Shown: piece after piece, positions 26,645 through 34,513 of the stretch
Position numbering within the stretch: position 1 is the stretch's first letter
How the letters are laid out: each line of letters begins with the position of its first letter
Assembly: GCF_003627815.1 (NCBI RefSeq)
Contig: NZ_CP032698.1
Span: 2,232,001-2,296,000, forward strand
Length of the DNA: 64,000 bases
DNA from: Streptomyces hundungensis
Lineage (GTDB): Bacteria > Actinomycetota > Actinomycetes > Streptomycetales > Streptomycetaceae
Direction: 5' to 3'
Translations under genes and position numbers: made by a program
The notes under the pieces: model-generated
What the model was told of the DNA's origin: nothing
Database searches by the model: none
Seen by the model: only the letters and a program-made list of their open reading frames with translations

Positions 26645-27029
26645 GTGTCCCCGATCTGCGCGACTAGGGTTTCTGCATGGAAGAGCTACGTATTTTGCGC
26701 TGAGCGGTGAGAGAGTTGCAGAGATGTGTCCATGCGTCCATCCCTGTGACACACCCGGGAAACCCGCGCCCCTCCGTACCGCTGAACCGGAACGATCGCT
26801 TTCCTCCCTGTCGTAGGCGCATGCTGCGGCTTTCCCGGCAGCGCGACAGGCGCCCGCAAGATATCCGCAAACCACGCAAGCGACTTTCATGGGGGCGGGT
26901 GGCCCCCGGGGAGCCGGCTGTGCTGCCCGTCACGGGCGAGTGGCTGGTCCCGGGAAAGGGCCGCGAAGACCGTGCCGCGATCCCCCGGGGATTTCGGGAT
27001 GCGTACCGGGCCGTCTAACGTGCCTGTCC
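26645..27029. other. 385-bp divergent intergenic region, glucanase / sensor kinase
   Basis: This gap must hold promoters for the minus-strand glucanase and the plus-strand sensor kinase. The only structure I recognise is a LacI-type half-palindrome at 26876-26888 and CGCAAG/CGCAAA motifs around 26855-26880. No coding sequence is supported. Confidence 0.6.
26876..26888. promoter_or_regulatory. Candidate second operator for the LacI-family regulator
   Basis: GCAAGCGACTTTC matches the lacI-proximal palindrome GCAAGCGGTTTGC at 10 of 13 positions and is preceded by CGCAAACCAC. It lies about 235 bp before the long glucanase start, farther than a typical repressor site, so the assignment is tentative. 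Confidence 0.35.
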
Positions 27030-28769
27030 ATGACCGCCCCACCGACCAGCACCGCCGCGCGACGGCGGCGCCTGGGCTGGCCGCGGCGGGTGTTCTCCCA
27101 GGTCCTGCTCATGCAACTGGCGGTCGCTGCCGGAGTCGCCGTGCTCGCCACCGGCCTCTTCCTGGCCCCGCTCAGCGCCCAGCTCGACGACCAGGCCATG
27201 CGGCGCGCGCTGGCCATCGCCTCGGCCACCGCCGCCCAGCCGCGCGTCGTCGAGGACCTGCTCGCCTCCCGGCCGTCCGCCGCGGGTCCGGTCCAGGGCG
27301 AGGCGGAACGGATCCGGCGGGCGACGGGCGCCGAGTACGTGGTGGTCATGGACACGCGAGGAGTGCGCTGGTCGCACCCCGACCCCAAGGAGCTGGGCCG
27401 GGTGGTGTCCACCGACCCCGGCGACGTCCTCGCGGGCCATGACGTCATGGAGATCGACAGCGGCACCCTGGGCCGCTCGGCCCGCGGCAAGGTCCCGCTG
27501 CGCACACCGGACGGCACGATCGTCGGCGCCGTCTCGGTGGGCATCGAGTACGACAGCGTGCGGGCCCGGCTCCTCAGCGCGATCCCCGGCCTGCTCGCCT
27601 ACGCGGGCGGAGCGCTGGCGGTGGGCGCGCTCGCCGCCTACCTGATCGCCCGGCGCATCCATAAACAGACCCGTGACCTGGCGTTCTCCGACATCTCCGG
27701 GCTGCTGGCGGAGCGCGAGGCAATGCTGCACTCCATCCGCGAAGGCGTGGTGGCGCTCGACCCCGACGGCCGGATCAGGCTCCTCAACGACGAGGCGCAG
27801 CGTCTGCTGGGCGTCGGCCCCGAGGCGGGCGGCCGGGCCCTGGAGGAGGTCCTCGGCGCGGGCCGGACGACCGAGGTGCTCAGCGGCCGGGTCGAGGGCA
27901 CCGACCTCTTGACCGTGCGCGGTCAGCGCGTCCTGGTCGCCAACCGGATGCCGACGCAGGACGGGGGCGCGGTGGCCACCCTGCGCGACCGCACCGAGCT
28001 GGAGCGTCTGGGCCGCGAGCTGGATTCGACGCGCGGCCTGATCGACGCCCTCCGCGCCCAGGACCACGAGCACGCCAACCGGCTGCACACCCTGTTGGGA
28101 CTGCTCGAACTGGAACTGTACGAGGAGGCCGTCGAGTACGTCACCGAGGTCGTCGGGGTGCACCGCACCACCGCCGAGCAGCTCACCGAGAAGGTCAGGG
28201 ACCCGCTGCTCGCCGCGGTCCTGGTCGGCAAGGCGACGGTCGCCGCGGAACGCGCGGTGGCCCTGAGCCTGTCCCCCGCCACCTGGCTGCCCGACCGGCT
28301 CGTCGACCCCCGCGGCCTGGTCACGGTCACCGGCAACCTCATCGACAACGCGCTCGATGCGACGGCCGGCTCGCCCGGCGCAGCGGTCGAGGTCGAGCTC
28401 CGCGCGCGGGGGCGGACCGTGGTGGTGCGGGTCCGCGACAACGGGCCGGGCGTTCCCGCTGACCGGCGCCAACTGGTCTTCACCGAGGGCTGGACGACCA
28501 AGGAGCCCCCCGCCCACGGCCAACGGGGCCTCGGCCTCGCCCTGGTCGGCCGTTTCGCGGAGCGCATGGGCGGCAGCGCTCGCGTCGGTACGGGGCCGCT
28601 GGGCGGGGCGGAGTTCACCGTCGTACTGCCCGACGCGTTGAGCGAGGCCCTGGGCAAGCGTCGCGAAGGTGAAGCCGTGGGTGAGCCTGGGAGCGAGGTT
28701 CTGGGCGAGCCCGGGAGGGGCGGCGGGTCTGATCCGGACCGGAGCAGGAAGAGGGAGGAGGCACCGTGA
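27030..28769 (+). CDS. Sensor histidine kinase, CitA/DcuS type
   Basis: The 579-residue membrane kinase has one transmembrane segment near 27-50, an extracellular PAS-like (Cache) sensor domain (about 55-175), a second membrane segment near 180-205, a cytoplasmic PAS domain (about 225-325), and a SpoOB-type phospho-acceptor helix with His346 in QDHEHANRLHTLLGLLELE. The HATPase domain shows NLIDNALDA and GLGLALVGRF. CitA/DcuS-type kinases sense di- and tricarboxylates outside the cell. The stop overlaps the response-regulator start (GTGA). The ATG at 27030 lacks a clear ribosome binding site. The C-terminal 35 residues are Gly/Glu/Arg-rich and not conserved. Confidence 0.92.
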   Translation: MTAPPTSTAARRRRLGWPRRVFSQVLLMQLAVAAGVAVLATGLFLAPLSAQLDDQAMRRALAIASATAAQPRVVEDLLASRPSAAGPVQGEAERIRRATGAEYVVVMDTRGVRWSHPDPKELGRVVSTDPGDVLAGHDVMEIDSGTLGRSARGKVPLRTPDGTIVGAVSVGIEYDSVRARLLSAIPGLLAYAGGALAVGALAAYLIARRIHKQTRDLAFSDISGLLAEREAMLHSIREGVVALDPDGRIRLLNDEAQRLLGVGPEAGGRALEEVLGAGRTTEVLSGRVEGTDLLTVRGQRVLVANRMPTQDGGAVATLRDRTELERLGRELDSTRGLIDALRAQDHEHANRLHTLLGLLELELYEEAVEYVTEVVGVHRTTAEQLTEKVRDPLLAAVLVGKATVAAERAVALSLSPATWLPDRLVDPRGLVTVTGNLIDNALDATAGSPGAAVEVELRARGRTVVVRVRDNGPGVPADRRQLVFTEGWTTKEPPAHGQRGLGLALVGRFAERMGGSARVGTGPLGGAEFTVVLPDALSEALGKRREGEAVGEPGSEVLGEPGRGGGSDPDRSRKREEAP

Positions 28770-29443
28770 TCGACGTACTGGTCGTGGACGACGACCCCCG
28801 CGTCGCCGACATCAATGCCGCGTACACCCGGAAAGTTCCCGGATTCCGGGTGGTCGCGCAGGCGCATTCGGCCGCGGAGGCGCTCGCGAGGATCGCCGAG
28901 CACCCGGTGGACCTGGTGCTGCTCGATCACCATCTCCCGGACGAGAACGGTCTGACCTTCGTACGAGAGCTGCGCAGGCTGGGCCACCAGACCGACGTGA
29001 TCATGGTGACGGCCGCCCGGGACGTCGCCACGGTGCAGGCGGCAATGCGCCAGGGCGCACTCCAGTACCTGGTGAAACCCTTCAACTTCGCCGGTCTGCG
29101 CGCCAAGTTGGAGGCGTACGCGGTGCTGCGCCGCACCCTGGACGGCGGCGGCGAGGCCGAACAGGCGGAGGTGGACCGGATCTTCGGGGCGCTGTCCGTC
29201 CCCGCCGAACCCGACCTCCCCAAGGGCCACTCCCCCACCACGGCCGACCTGTTGCGCCGCGTCCTGAAGGAGGCCGAGGGTCCGCTCTCGGCCCAGGAGA
29301 TCGCCGAGCGGGCCGGCGTGAGCCGCCAGACCGCCCAGCGTTATCTGAAACTCCTGGAGCGTGCCGGCCGCGTACGCCTGGGCCTGCGCTACGGCGAAAC
29401 CGGCCGCCCGGAGCACCGCTACGAGTGGGCCGCGTCGTTGTAG
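28766..29443 (+). CDS. Response regulator, CitB/DcuR type
   Basis: The 225-residue protein has a receiver domain (phospho-acceptor Asp54 in VLLDHHLPDENG, acidic pair Asp9/Asp10, Lys near 104 in LVKPF) and a C-terminal helix-turn-helix of the CitB subtype (SAQEIAERAGVSRQTAQRYLKLLERAG). GTG start overlaps the kinase stop by 4 bp, so the two are co-translated. This family usually controls uptake or breakdown of carboxylic acids. The symporter gene on the other side, converging from 29478, is a plausible regulon member but this is inference. Confidence 0.95.
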   Translation: MIDVLVVDDDPRVADINAAYTRKVPGFRVVAQAHSAAEALARIAEHPVDLVLLDHHLPDENGLTFVRELRRLGHQTDVIMVTAARDVATVQAAMRQGALQYLVKPFNFAGLRAKLEAYAVLRRTLDGGGEAEQAEVDRIFGALSVPAEPDLPKGHSPTTADLLRRVLKEAEGPLSAQEIAERAGVSRQTAQRYLKLLERAGRVRLGLRYGETGRPEHRYEWAASL

Positions 29444-29457
29444 GACCGTAGGACGCG

Positions 29458-29493
29458 GCTCACACCGCCCCCGCCGCTCACACCGCCCCCGCC
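29458..29493. repeat. Perfect 18-bp tandem duplication across the symporter stop codon
   Basis: GCTCACACCGCCCCCGCC occurs twice in a row (29458-29475 and 29476-29493). Each copy contains the antisense of a TGA stop, so the symporter gene ends in the second copy and a spare stop lies in the first. Confidence 0.85.
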
Positions 29494-31076
29494 CCCGTGA
29501 GGGCCCGCACCTCCGCCTCCGCGTGCTTCGCCTCGTCCGGCAGGTCCGGGGAGGTCACCGTGCCGAGCCAGCCCGCGAGGAAGCCCAGGGGGATGGAGAT
29601 GAGTCCGGGGTTCTGGAGCGGGAAGAACTGGAAGTCCACGTCGGGGAAGAGCGATTCGGGGCTGCCCGAGACCACCGGCGAGACCAGCACCAGAACCAGC
29701 GCCGGCACCAGGCCGCCGTACACCGACCACACCGCGCCCCGGGTGGTGAAGTTCCGCCAGAACAGCGAGTACAGCAACACCGGAAGGTTCGCGGAAGCGG
29801 CCACCGCGAAGGCCAGACCGACCAAGAAGGCCACGTTGAGGTCCCGGGCCAGCAGGCCGAGCCCGATGGCCACCGCGCCGATCCCCACCGAGGCGAACCG
29901 CGCGACCGTCACCTCGCTGCGCTGCTTCGCGTGCCGGCGCCGCAGCGAGGCGTACAGGTCGTGCGCGACGGACGCCGAGGAGGCGAGGGTGATGCCCGCG
30001 ACCACCGCGAGGATCGTGGCGAAGGCGACGGCGGCGACCACGGCGAAGAGAACCGTTCCCCCGGTGGACCCCGCGCCGCCGCCCAGGTCGTAGGCGAGCA
30101 GCGCGACGGCGGTGTTCCCGGCGGGGTTGGACGCCTTGACCGCGTCCGAGCCGACCAGCGCGGCCGCGCCGAAGCCCAGCACGATCGTCATCAGATAGAA
30201 GCCGCCGATGAGGCCGATGGACCAGACCACCGAGCGGCGGGCCGCCCGCGCGGTCGGCACGGTGTAGAAGCGCGACAGGATGTGCGGCAGTCCGGCCGTG
30301 CCGAGGACCAGGGCGAGCCCCAGGCTGATGAAGTCGAACCGAGCCGTCCAGTCCCCGCCGTATTTGAGGCCGGGTGCGAGGAACTCCTTCGGGTGGCCGC
30401 TGTGTTGGGCCGCCGAGTTCAGCAGCAGATTGATGTCGCCGTGAAAGCGCAGCAGCACCAGGACGGTGAGGGTGATGGTGCCCGCCATGAGCAGGACGGC
30501 CTTCACGATCTGGATCCAGGTGGTGGCCCGCATCCCGCCGAGGGACACATAGACCACCATCAGGGCGCCGACCCCGATGACGGTCCAGTTGCGCGCGGCG
30601 TCGCTGGTGCCGCCGAGCAGCAGGGCGACCAGGCTGCCCGCGCCGACCATCTGCGCCACCAGATAGAGAACGGACACGGTGACCGAGGAAGTTCCCGCCG
30701 CGATCCGCACCGGACGTTCGTTCATCCGGGCCGCGACCACGTCGGCCAGCGTGAACTTGCCGCAGTTGCGCACCAGTTCGGCGACCAGGAGCAGCACCAC
30801 CAGCCAGGCGACGAGGAAGCCGACCGAATACAGCATCCCGTCGTAGCCGAACAGCGCGATGAGACCGGAGATGCCGAGGAAGGAGGCGGCCGACATGTAG
30901 TCGCCCGCGATGGCAAAACCATTCTCCATGGGCGAGAAGAGTCGGCCGCCGGTATAGAACTCCTCGGCGGAGCCGTGTCGGTTGCGGCTCACCCAGGTGG
31001 TGATGGCGAGCGTCGCCGCCACGAACGCGCTGAACAGCAGCAGCGCCAGAGTCTGATGGTCCCCGCCGACGATCAC
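29478..31076 (-). CDS. Sodium:solute symporter, cation/acetate type (ActP-like)
   Basis: The 532-residue membrane protein has about 13 transmembrane spans of the SSS (LeuT-fold) family, with ActP-like features: EEFYTGGRLFSPMENGFAIAGDYMSAASFLG near the start and GLPHILSRFYTVP in the middle. ActP-type proteins take up acetate and related short monocarboxylates with a cation. The GTG start overlaps the stop of the upstream DUF485 gene by 4 bp, the usual arrangement of this transporter pair. Control by the adjacent carboxylate two-component system is possible. Confidence 0.92.
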   Translation of the reverse strand: MIVGGDHQTLALLLFSAFVAATLAITTWVSRNRHGSAEEFYTGGRLFSPMENGFAIAGDYMSAASFLGISGLIALFGYDGMLYSVGFLVAWLVVLLLVAELVRNCGKFTLADVVAARMNERPVRIAAGTSSVTVSVLYLVAQMVGAGSLVALLLGGTSDAARNWTVIGVGALMVVYVSLGGMRATTWIQIVKAVLLMAGTITLTVLVLLRFHGDINLLLNSAAQHSGHPKEFLAPGLKYGGDWTARFDFISLGLALVLGTAGLPHILSRFYTVPTARAARRSVVWSIGLIGGFYLMTIVLGFGAAALVGSDAVKASNPAGNTAVALLAYDLGGGAGSTGGTVLFAVVAAVAFATILAVVAGITLASSASVAHDLYASLRRRHAKQRSEVTVARFASVGIGAVAIGLGLLARDLNVAFLVGLAFAVAASANLPVLLYSLFWRNFTTRGAVWSVYGGLVPALVLVLVSPVVSGSPESLFPDVDFQFFPLQNPGLISIPLGFLAGWLGTVTSPDLPDEAKHAEAEVRALTGAGAV

Positions 31077-31819
31077 CTGTTGGTCTCCCGTGTCGTTCCC
31101 TGTCCGTCGTTGTACCGGGCTCCACGCCCCGGTTCGCCCGGCCGGTCGTACGTGCCGCCGTCCCTGCTGTGGTCGCTTTGGTCGCGGAGGTCGCCATGGT
31201 CGCGGCGGCCGCTGTGGTCACTGTGGTCGCTGTAACTGCCTTGACTGCGCCAGTCGTTCGAGTTGGGCTGACCGTTCAGTCCGGCGTTGGCGCTCCACCC
31301 GGGTCGGCCGTTCAGGCCGGAACGGTGGTCCGGGGTGTTCCGGCTCTTCCGGTGCTGCTGGTTCTGCTCGAAGACGACCCAGCGCAACTCCAGTGCGGCC
31401 CGGTCCCGCCGCAGCCGCGCGTGCCGCGCGTAGGCCCAGGTCAGCAGGAAGGTGGACAGGAACTGGGCCAGCCCGGCGACCATCGCCACGTTCACCGCGC
31501 CGACGACCGGGCGGGACATGAAACCGGGCGCGCTGACCGCGGTGATCACATAGGCGAGATACCAGCCGAAGAAGGCGACAGCCGCCGGGACGACGAAGCG
31601 GTGGTACCGGCGGCGCACCTCCTGGAACGCCGCGCTGCGATGCACCTCGAGGTAGATCTCGGCCGGGCTGAGGCGTTCGTCCTCGTCGGCGCGGTGCTGG
31701 GCGGGCACGGCCACGGGCGCCGGCCCGCCGTCCACTTCGCCCCAGCCCGAGGCCAAGGCGTCATACCAGGGGTCGTCGATCCGCGCCGCCGCGGGATCGC
31801 ACCCCTCCTGCTTCTCCAC
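31073..31819 (-). CDS. DUF485 membrane protein, partner of the acetate symporter
   Basis: The 248-residue protein contains a DUF485 domain (about 60-145) with two transmembrane helices (VVPAAVAFFGWYLAYVITAV and VGAVNVAMVAGLAQFLSTF). DUF485 proteins are coded next to ActP-type symporters and are thought to assist them. The start was set at GTG 31819 because AAGGAGAG lies 8 bp upstream; an ATG 45 bp earlier has no such site. The C-terminal 85 residues are a low-complexity hydrophilic tail rich in Ser, Asp, His, Arg and Gly (SDHSGRRDHGDLRDQSDHS), unusual for the family, which normally ends soon after the second helix. Confidence 0.85.
   Translation of the reverse strand: MEKQEGCDPAAARIDDPWYDALASGWGEVDGGPAPVAVPAQHRADEDERLSPAEIYLEVHRSAAFQEVRRRYHRFVVPAAVAFFGWYLAYVITAVSAPGFMSRPVVGAVNVAMVAGLAQFLSTFLLTWAYARHARLRRDRAALELRWVVFEQNQQHRKSRNTPDHRSGLNGRPGWSANAGLNGQPNSNDWRSQGSYSDHSDHSGRRDHGDLRDQSDHSRDGGTYDRPGEPGRGARYNDGQGTTRETNR
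31165..31235. repeat. Degenerate 9-bp tandem repeat encoding the Asp/His-rich tail
   Basis: Repeats of the type GTGGTCGCT, CGGAGGTCG and TGGTCACTG run through this stretch in the coding frame and give the D-H-S, D-H-G and D-Q-S units of the DUF485 tail. The reading frame is kept, so the repeat is translated. Confidence 0.55.
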
Positions 31820-31937
31820 CGAACAACTCTCCTTGCCCACGGCCCCGTTCGGCCGCGTGCCCAAGGATGGGCAGAACGGACATGCCTTGGGCTCCGCTAT
31901 GCCCCCGACTTCACCCCATTAGGTGATGGGGGCATCG

Positions 31938-32636
31938 TCACGCACCGGAGTCGCCGGGAGGCCGGGACAGCCCGTGCCGGTAGGCGTACCGCATGGCCTG
32001 GACCCGGTCCCGCGCCCCCGTCTTGCCGAAAATGTTGTTGATGTGGGTCTTCACGGTGGCCGTCGAGATGTGCAGGGCTCGCGAGATCTCGGGGTTGGAC
32101 ATTCCTTCGGCGACCAGGCCGAGCACCTCGCCCTCGCGCGCGGTGAGCCCGTCCGGGAGCTCGGCCGGCGCGACGGGGGCGGGATCGGGCGCCGTCACGC
32201 GTTCCAGGAGGCGGCGCTGGACGGAGGGGGCGAGCCCGGCCTGCCCGGCGAGCACGTCCTGTATCGACCTGACGATCTCGTCGCCGCCGGCGTCCTTGGT
32301 GAGATAGCCGCGGGCCCCGGCCCGCAGGGCGGGAAAGAGCGAGTCGTCGTCCGCGTACGTCGTGAGGATCACCACCTCCGTGCCGGGGTGCTCGGAGCGG
32401 ATGCGGCGGGTCGCCTCGACGCCGTCGCAGCGCGGCATCCTCAGGTCCATCAGGACGACGTCCGGGGCCAGTTGGGCCGTGAGGGCGACCGCCTCCTCGC
32501 CGTCCCGTGCCGAGCCGATGACCTCGACGCCGGGCAGCAGCCCCAGCAGCATCACGATGCCCTCGCGCACCACGGACTGGTCGTCGGCCACGACCACCTT
32601 GATCGTCCCCCGCGCCGCGGCCGCGCTCCCGTTCAT
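31938..32636 (-). CDS. Response regulator, NarL/LuxR type
   Basis: The 232-residue protein has a receiver domain with phospho-acceptor Asp64 (VLMDLRMPRCDG) and acidic pair Asp18/Asp19, then a LuxR-type helix-turn-helix (LTAREGEVLGLVAEGMSNPEI, STATVKTHINNIFGKTGARDR). ATG overlaps the kinase stop by 4 bp. It is the output part of the three-gene operon that begins with the membrane protein at 34335. Target genes unknown; the promoter of its own operon carries repeated TCCACCC motifs that could be its binding site. Confidence 0.95.
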   Translation of the reverse strand: MNGSAAAARGTIKVVVADDQSVVREGIVMLLGLLPGVEVIGSARDGEEAVALTAQLAPDVVLMDLRMPRCDGVEATRRIRSEHPGTEVVILTTYADDDSLFPALRAGARGYLTKDAGGDEIVRSIQDVLAGQAGLAPSVQRRLLERVTAPDPAPVAPAELPDGLTAREGEVLGLVAEGMSNPEISRALHISTATVKTHINNIFGKTGARDRVQAMRYAYRHGLSRPPGDSGA

Positions 32637-33823
32637 GCGGGCACCCTCAGTCTCACCACGAAGCCCTCCTCCTCCGGCCCGGCCTCCAATGTCCCGCCGA
32701 GCAGTTCGGCACGTTCCCTCATCCCCAACAGACCGTATCCGCAGCCACTGACAGTGAGCTCCCCCGCCCGCTCACGGGCGCCCGAGTCCCTTACTTCCAG
32801 GGCCACTTCGTCCGCCAGATACTCAAGGCGGACGGCGACGGCCGCACCCGGCGCGTGCTTGCGCACATTGGTCAGCGCCTCCTGCGCCACCCTCCGTACG
32901 GTTTGCGACGCCTCCGCCCGCAGCGGCCTGCGCTCGCCCTCGACCTGGACCCGGGCCCCCGCGGCGAGCCCGTCCCCCGCTCCCGGTCCCTCGATCAGGG
33001 TGTGCAGGAAATCCTCCACCGGGCTCATCTCGCCGCGCAGCGCGGACAGCGCCTGTCGGGTCTCGGCGAGCCCTTCTCGGGCCATGCCCCGGGCGGCCAC
33101 CACCCGTTCCAGAACGGTGTCCCGGAACTCTCCGGGCGGCTCCCGCTCGATCAGCAGCCGCGCCGCCTCCAGGTGCACCAGCTGCGCCGAGAGGCTGTGC
33201 GCCAGCACGTCGTGGATCTCGCGGGCGATCCTGGCCCGTTCGTCCAGCGCCGCCGACTCCGCCTCGGCGGCCCGCGCCGCCCGCTCCTGGGCCAGGAGCC
33301 GCTGGGCGGTGCCGCGTGCCTCGGCGTCGAGTCGCAGCACATACCCGGCGAGTCCAAGCCCGGCCACGGTCACCGCCGCGGTGAGCCAGTTGTCGTCGCC
33401 CGCCACGGTGTAGGCGCCCAGCGCGACGGCCGTGCACGGCACGGCGGCCGCCAGCGGAAGCCGCTCCAGCGCGGTCACCGCGCAGCCGCACCACAGCACG
33501 AGCGCCAGCACCGGCCAGCCCGCCGCCCGGGCACCGGCCGCGGCCCCCATCACCAGGAGCAGCGAGGCCACCGACGGCCAGAGCCGGTGCTCGTAGGTGA
33601 GGCGGAAGAACACGCGGGCCAGCAGGACACACCCCACCACCAGGCCGAACCCCGCCACCCAGGCCCAACCGCCGGCCGCACGGTCTTTGCTGAAGGTGGA
33701 CCAGAGCAGGGCGCCGAACACCAGGGCCCTGATGCCCCAGGCGAGATTGCGTCGGGCGCGGGTCAGGCCGACGCGGGAGAGGGCTTCCCGCGATGGCCAA
33801 CCGAGCCAGGTCTCCTGGGTCAC
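32633..33823 (-). CDS. Sensor histidine kinase, HisKA_3 (DesK/NarX-like) type
   Basis: The 396-residue kinase has four to five N-terminal membrane spans (about 28-180), then the dimerisation helix with phospho-acceptor His near 204 (ARIAREIHDVLAHSLSAQL) and a small HATPase_c domain (QEALTNVRKHA, GYGLLGMRERAELLGG). No extracellular sensor domain is present, so the signal is probably sensed within the membrane. The GTG start overlaps the stop of the upstream membrane-protein gene, and its stop overlaps the regulator start. This kinase-regulator pair is separate from the CitA/CitB-type pair 4 kb away. Confidence 0.93.
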   Translation of the reverse strand: MTQETWLGWPSREALSRVGLTRARRNLAWGIRALVFGALLWSTFSKDRAAGGWAWVAGFGLVVGCVLLARVFFRLTYEHRLWPSVASLLLVMGAAAGARAAGWPVLALVLWCGCAVTALERLPLAAAVPCTAVALGAYTVAGDDNWLTAAVTVAGLGLAGYVLRLDAEARGTAQRLLAQERAARAAEAESAALDERARIAREIHDVLAHSLSAQLVHLEAARLLIEREPPGEFRDTVLERVVAARGMAREGLAETRQALSALRGEMSPVEDFLHTLIEGPGAGDGLAAGARVQVEGERRPLRAEASQTVRRVAQEALTNVRKHAPGAAVAVRLEYLADEVALEVRDSGARERAGELTVSGCGYGLLGMRERAELLGGTLEAGPEEEGFVVRLRVPA

Positions 33824-34335
33824 ACGCGGTCCTTCCACACCTGCCGGGCGGGGCTTTCGGCAGCCACACCGTACGACGCCGGAGCCGACCCGGTCCGCCA
33901 CATCAGGAGGGCGCCGCGGACGAGCAGGGAGGCGGCGAGGGCGAGCAGGAGGGCGCCGGTGCCCAGGTGGATCCCGGCGAGGGCGCCGAGCCCCGCGAGC
34001 CCCACCCGAACGACGATGCCCAGGACCCAGATGCCGGCGGTGGCCTTGGTGCCGCGGGACCACGTGGTGCCGTCGGGCTCGGTCCATATCGTCGATGTGC
34101 AGGCCCAGCCGACGCCCATGAGCAGGCCGATCAGGACTTCCGCGCCGAGCAGGACGGTCGACGCCACCTGGTGGTGCTGGTCCACCAGGCCGCCGTCGCG
34201 CACCGAGAAGAAGACCAGCAGCGCGGGCACCAGCCACCAGCGGCCGCCGCCGTTCACCTGCTGCGGCTTGAGCTGGCGGACCAGTATCAGCGCCACCACC
34301 GCGACGGCTACCAGCACATTGAAAAGCGCGGACAT
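33820..34335 (-). CDS. Small integral membrane protein (DUF1453-like)
   Basis: The 171-residue protein has about five hydrophobic spans (the first at ALFNVLVAVAVVALILV, the last at LGTGALLLALAASLLVRGALL). It looks like the DUF1453/CcdC-like group often found in front of HisKA_3 kinases in actinomycetes. The stop overlaps the kinase start, so it is translated together with the two-component pair and may help the kinase sense its signal. This role is inferred from gene order. Confidence 0.75.
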   Translation of the reverse strand: MSALFNVLVAVAVVALILVRQLKPQQVNGGGRWWLVPALLVFFSVRDGGLVDQHHQVASTVLLGAEVLIGLLMGVGWACTSTIWTEPDGTTWSRGTKATAGIWVLGIVVRVGLAGLGALAGIHLGTGALLLALAASLLVRGALLMWRTGSAPASYGVAAESPARQVWKDRV

Positions 34336-34414
34336 CGAAGCCTCCGGACGACGGGACGGAAAGTCTGTACGTCCAAGACGCTACGGAAACAGCCTGGTCA
34401 GAGGCATCGGCGCA

Positions 34415-34461
34415 GGGGTGGAGCGAGGGTGGAAGTTCCGTCTCCACCCAGGGGTGGAGAC
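34415..34461. promoter_or_regulatory. Repeated GGGTGGA motifs with perfect palindrome upstream of the LuxR-type two-component operon
   Basis: GGGGTGGAG occurs at 34415 and 34451, AGGGTGGAA at 34426, and GTCTCCACC (34440-34448) pairs with GGTGGAGAC (34453-34461) in a perfect 9-bp palindrome. The cluster lies 80-126 bp before the start of the membrane-protein gene. It is well placed for autoregulation by the NarL-type regulator; alternatively the palindrome contributes to the adjacent terminator. Confidence 0.5.
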
Positions 34462-34462
34462 G

Positions 34463-34503
34463 ACGGACGCCGGCCCCCACGAGCTCGGGGGGCCGGCGTC
34501 CGT
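34463..34503. terminator. Strong hairpin terminator after parE
   Basis: A perfect 16-bp stem (34463-34478 with 34488-34503, starting ACGGACGCCGGCCCCC) with a 9-base loop lies 11 bp beyond the parE stop. Confidence 0.9.
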
Positions 34504-34513
34504 CAGGCCGGGA

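Noticed and set aside
22238..26710. Plus-strand frame of 1490 codons over the long glucanase gene
   Set aside because: It is the shadow of the real gene. Its Gly/Arg/Val/Asp-rich composition has no domain, and the minus strand has a signal peptide and recognisable modules.
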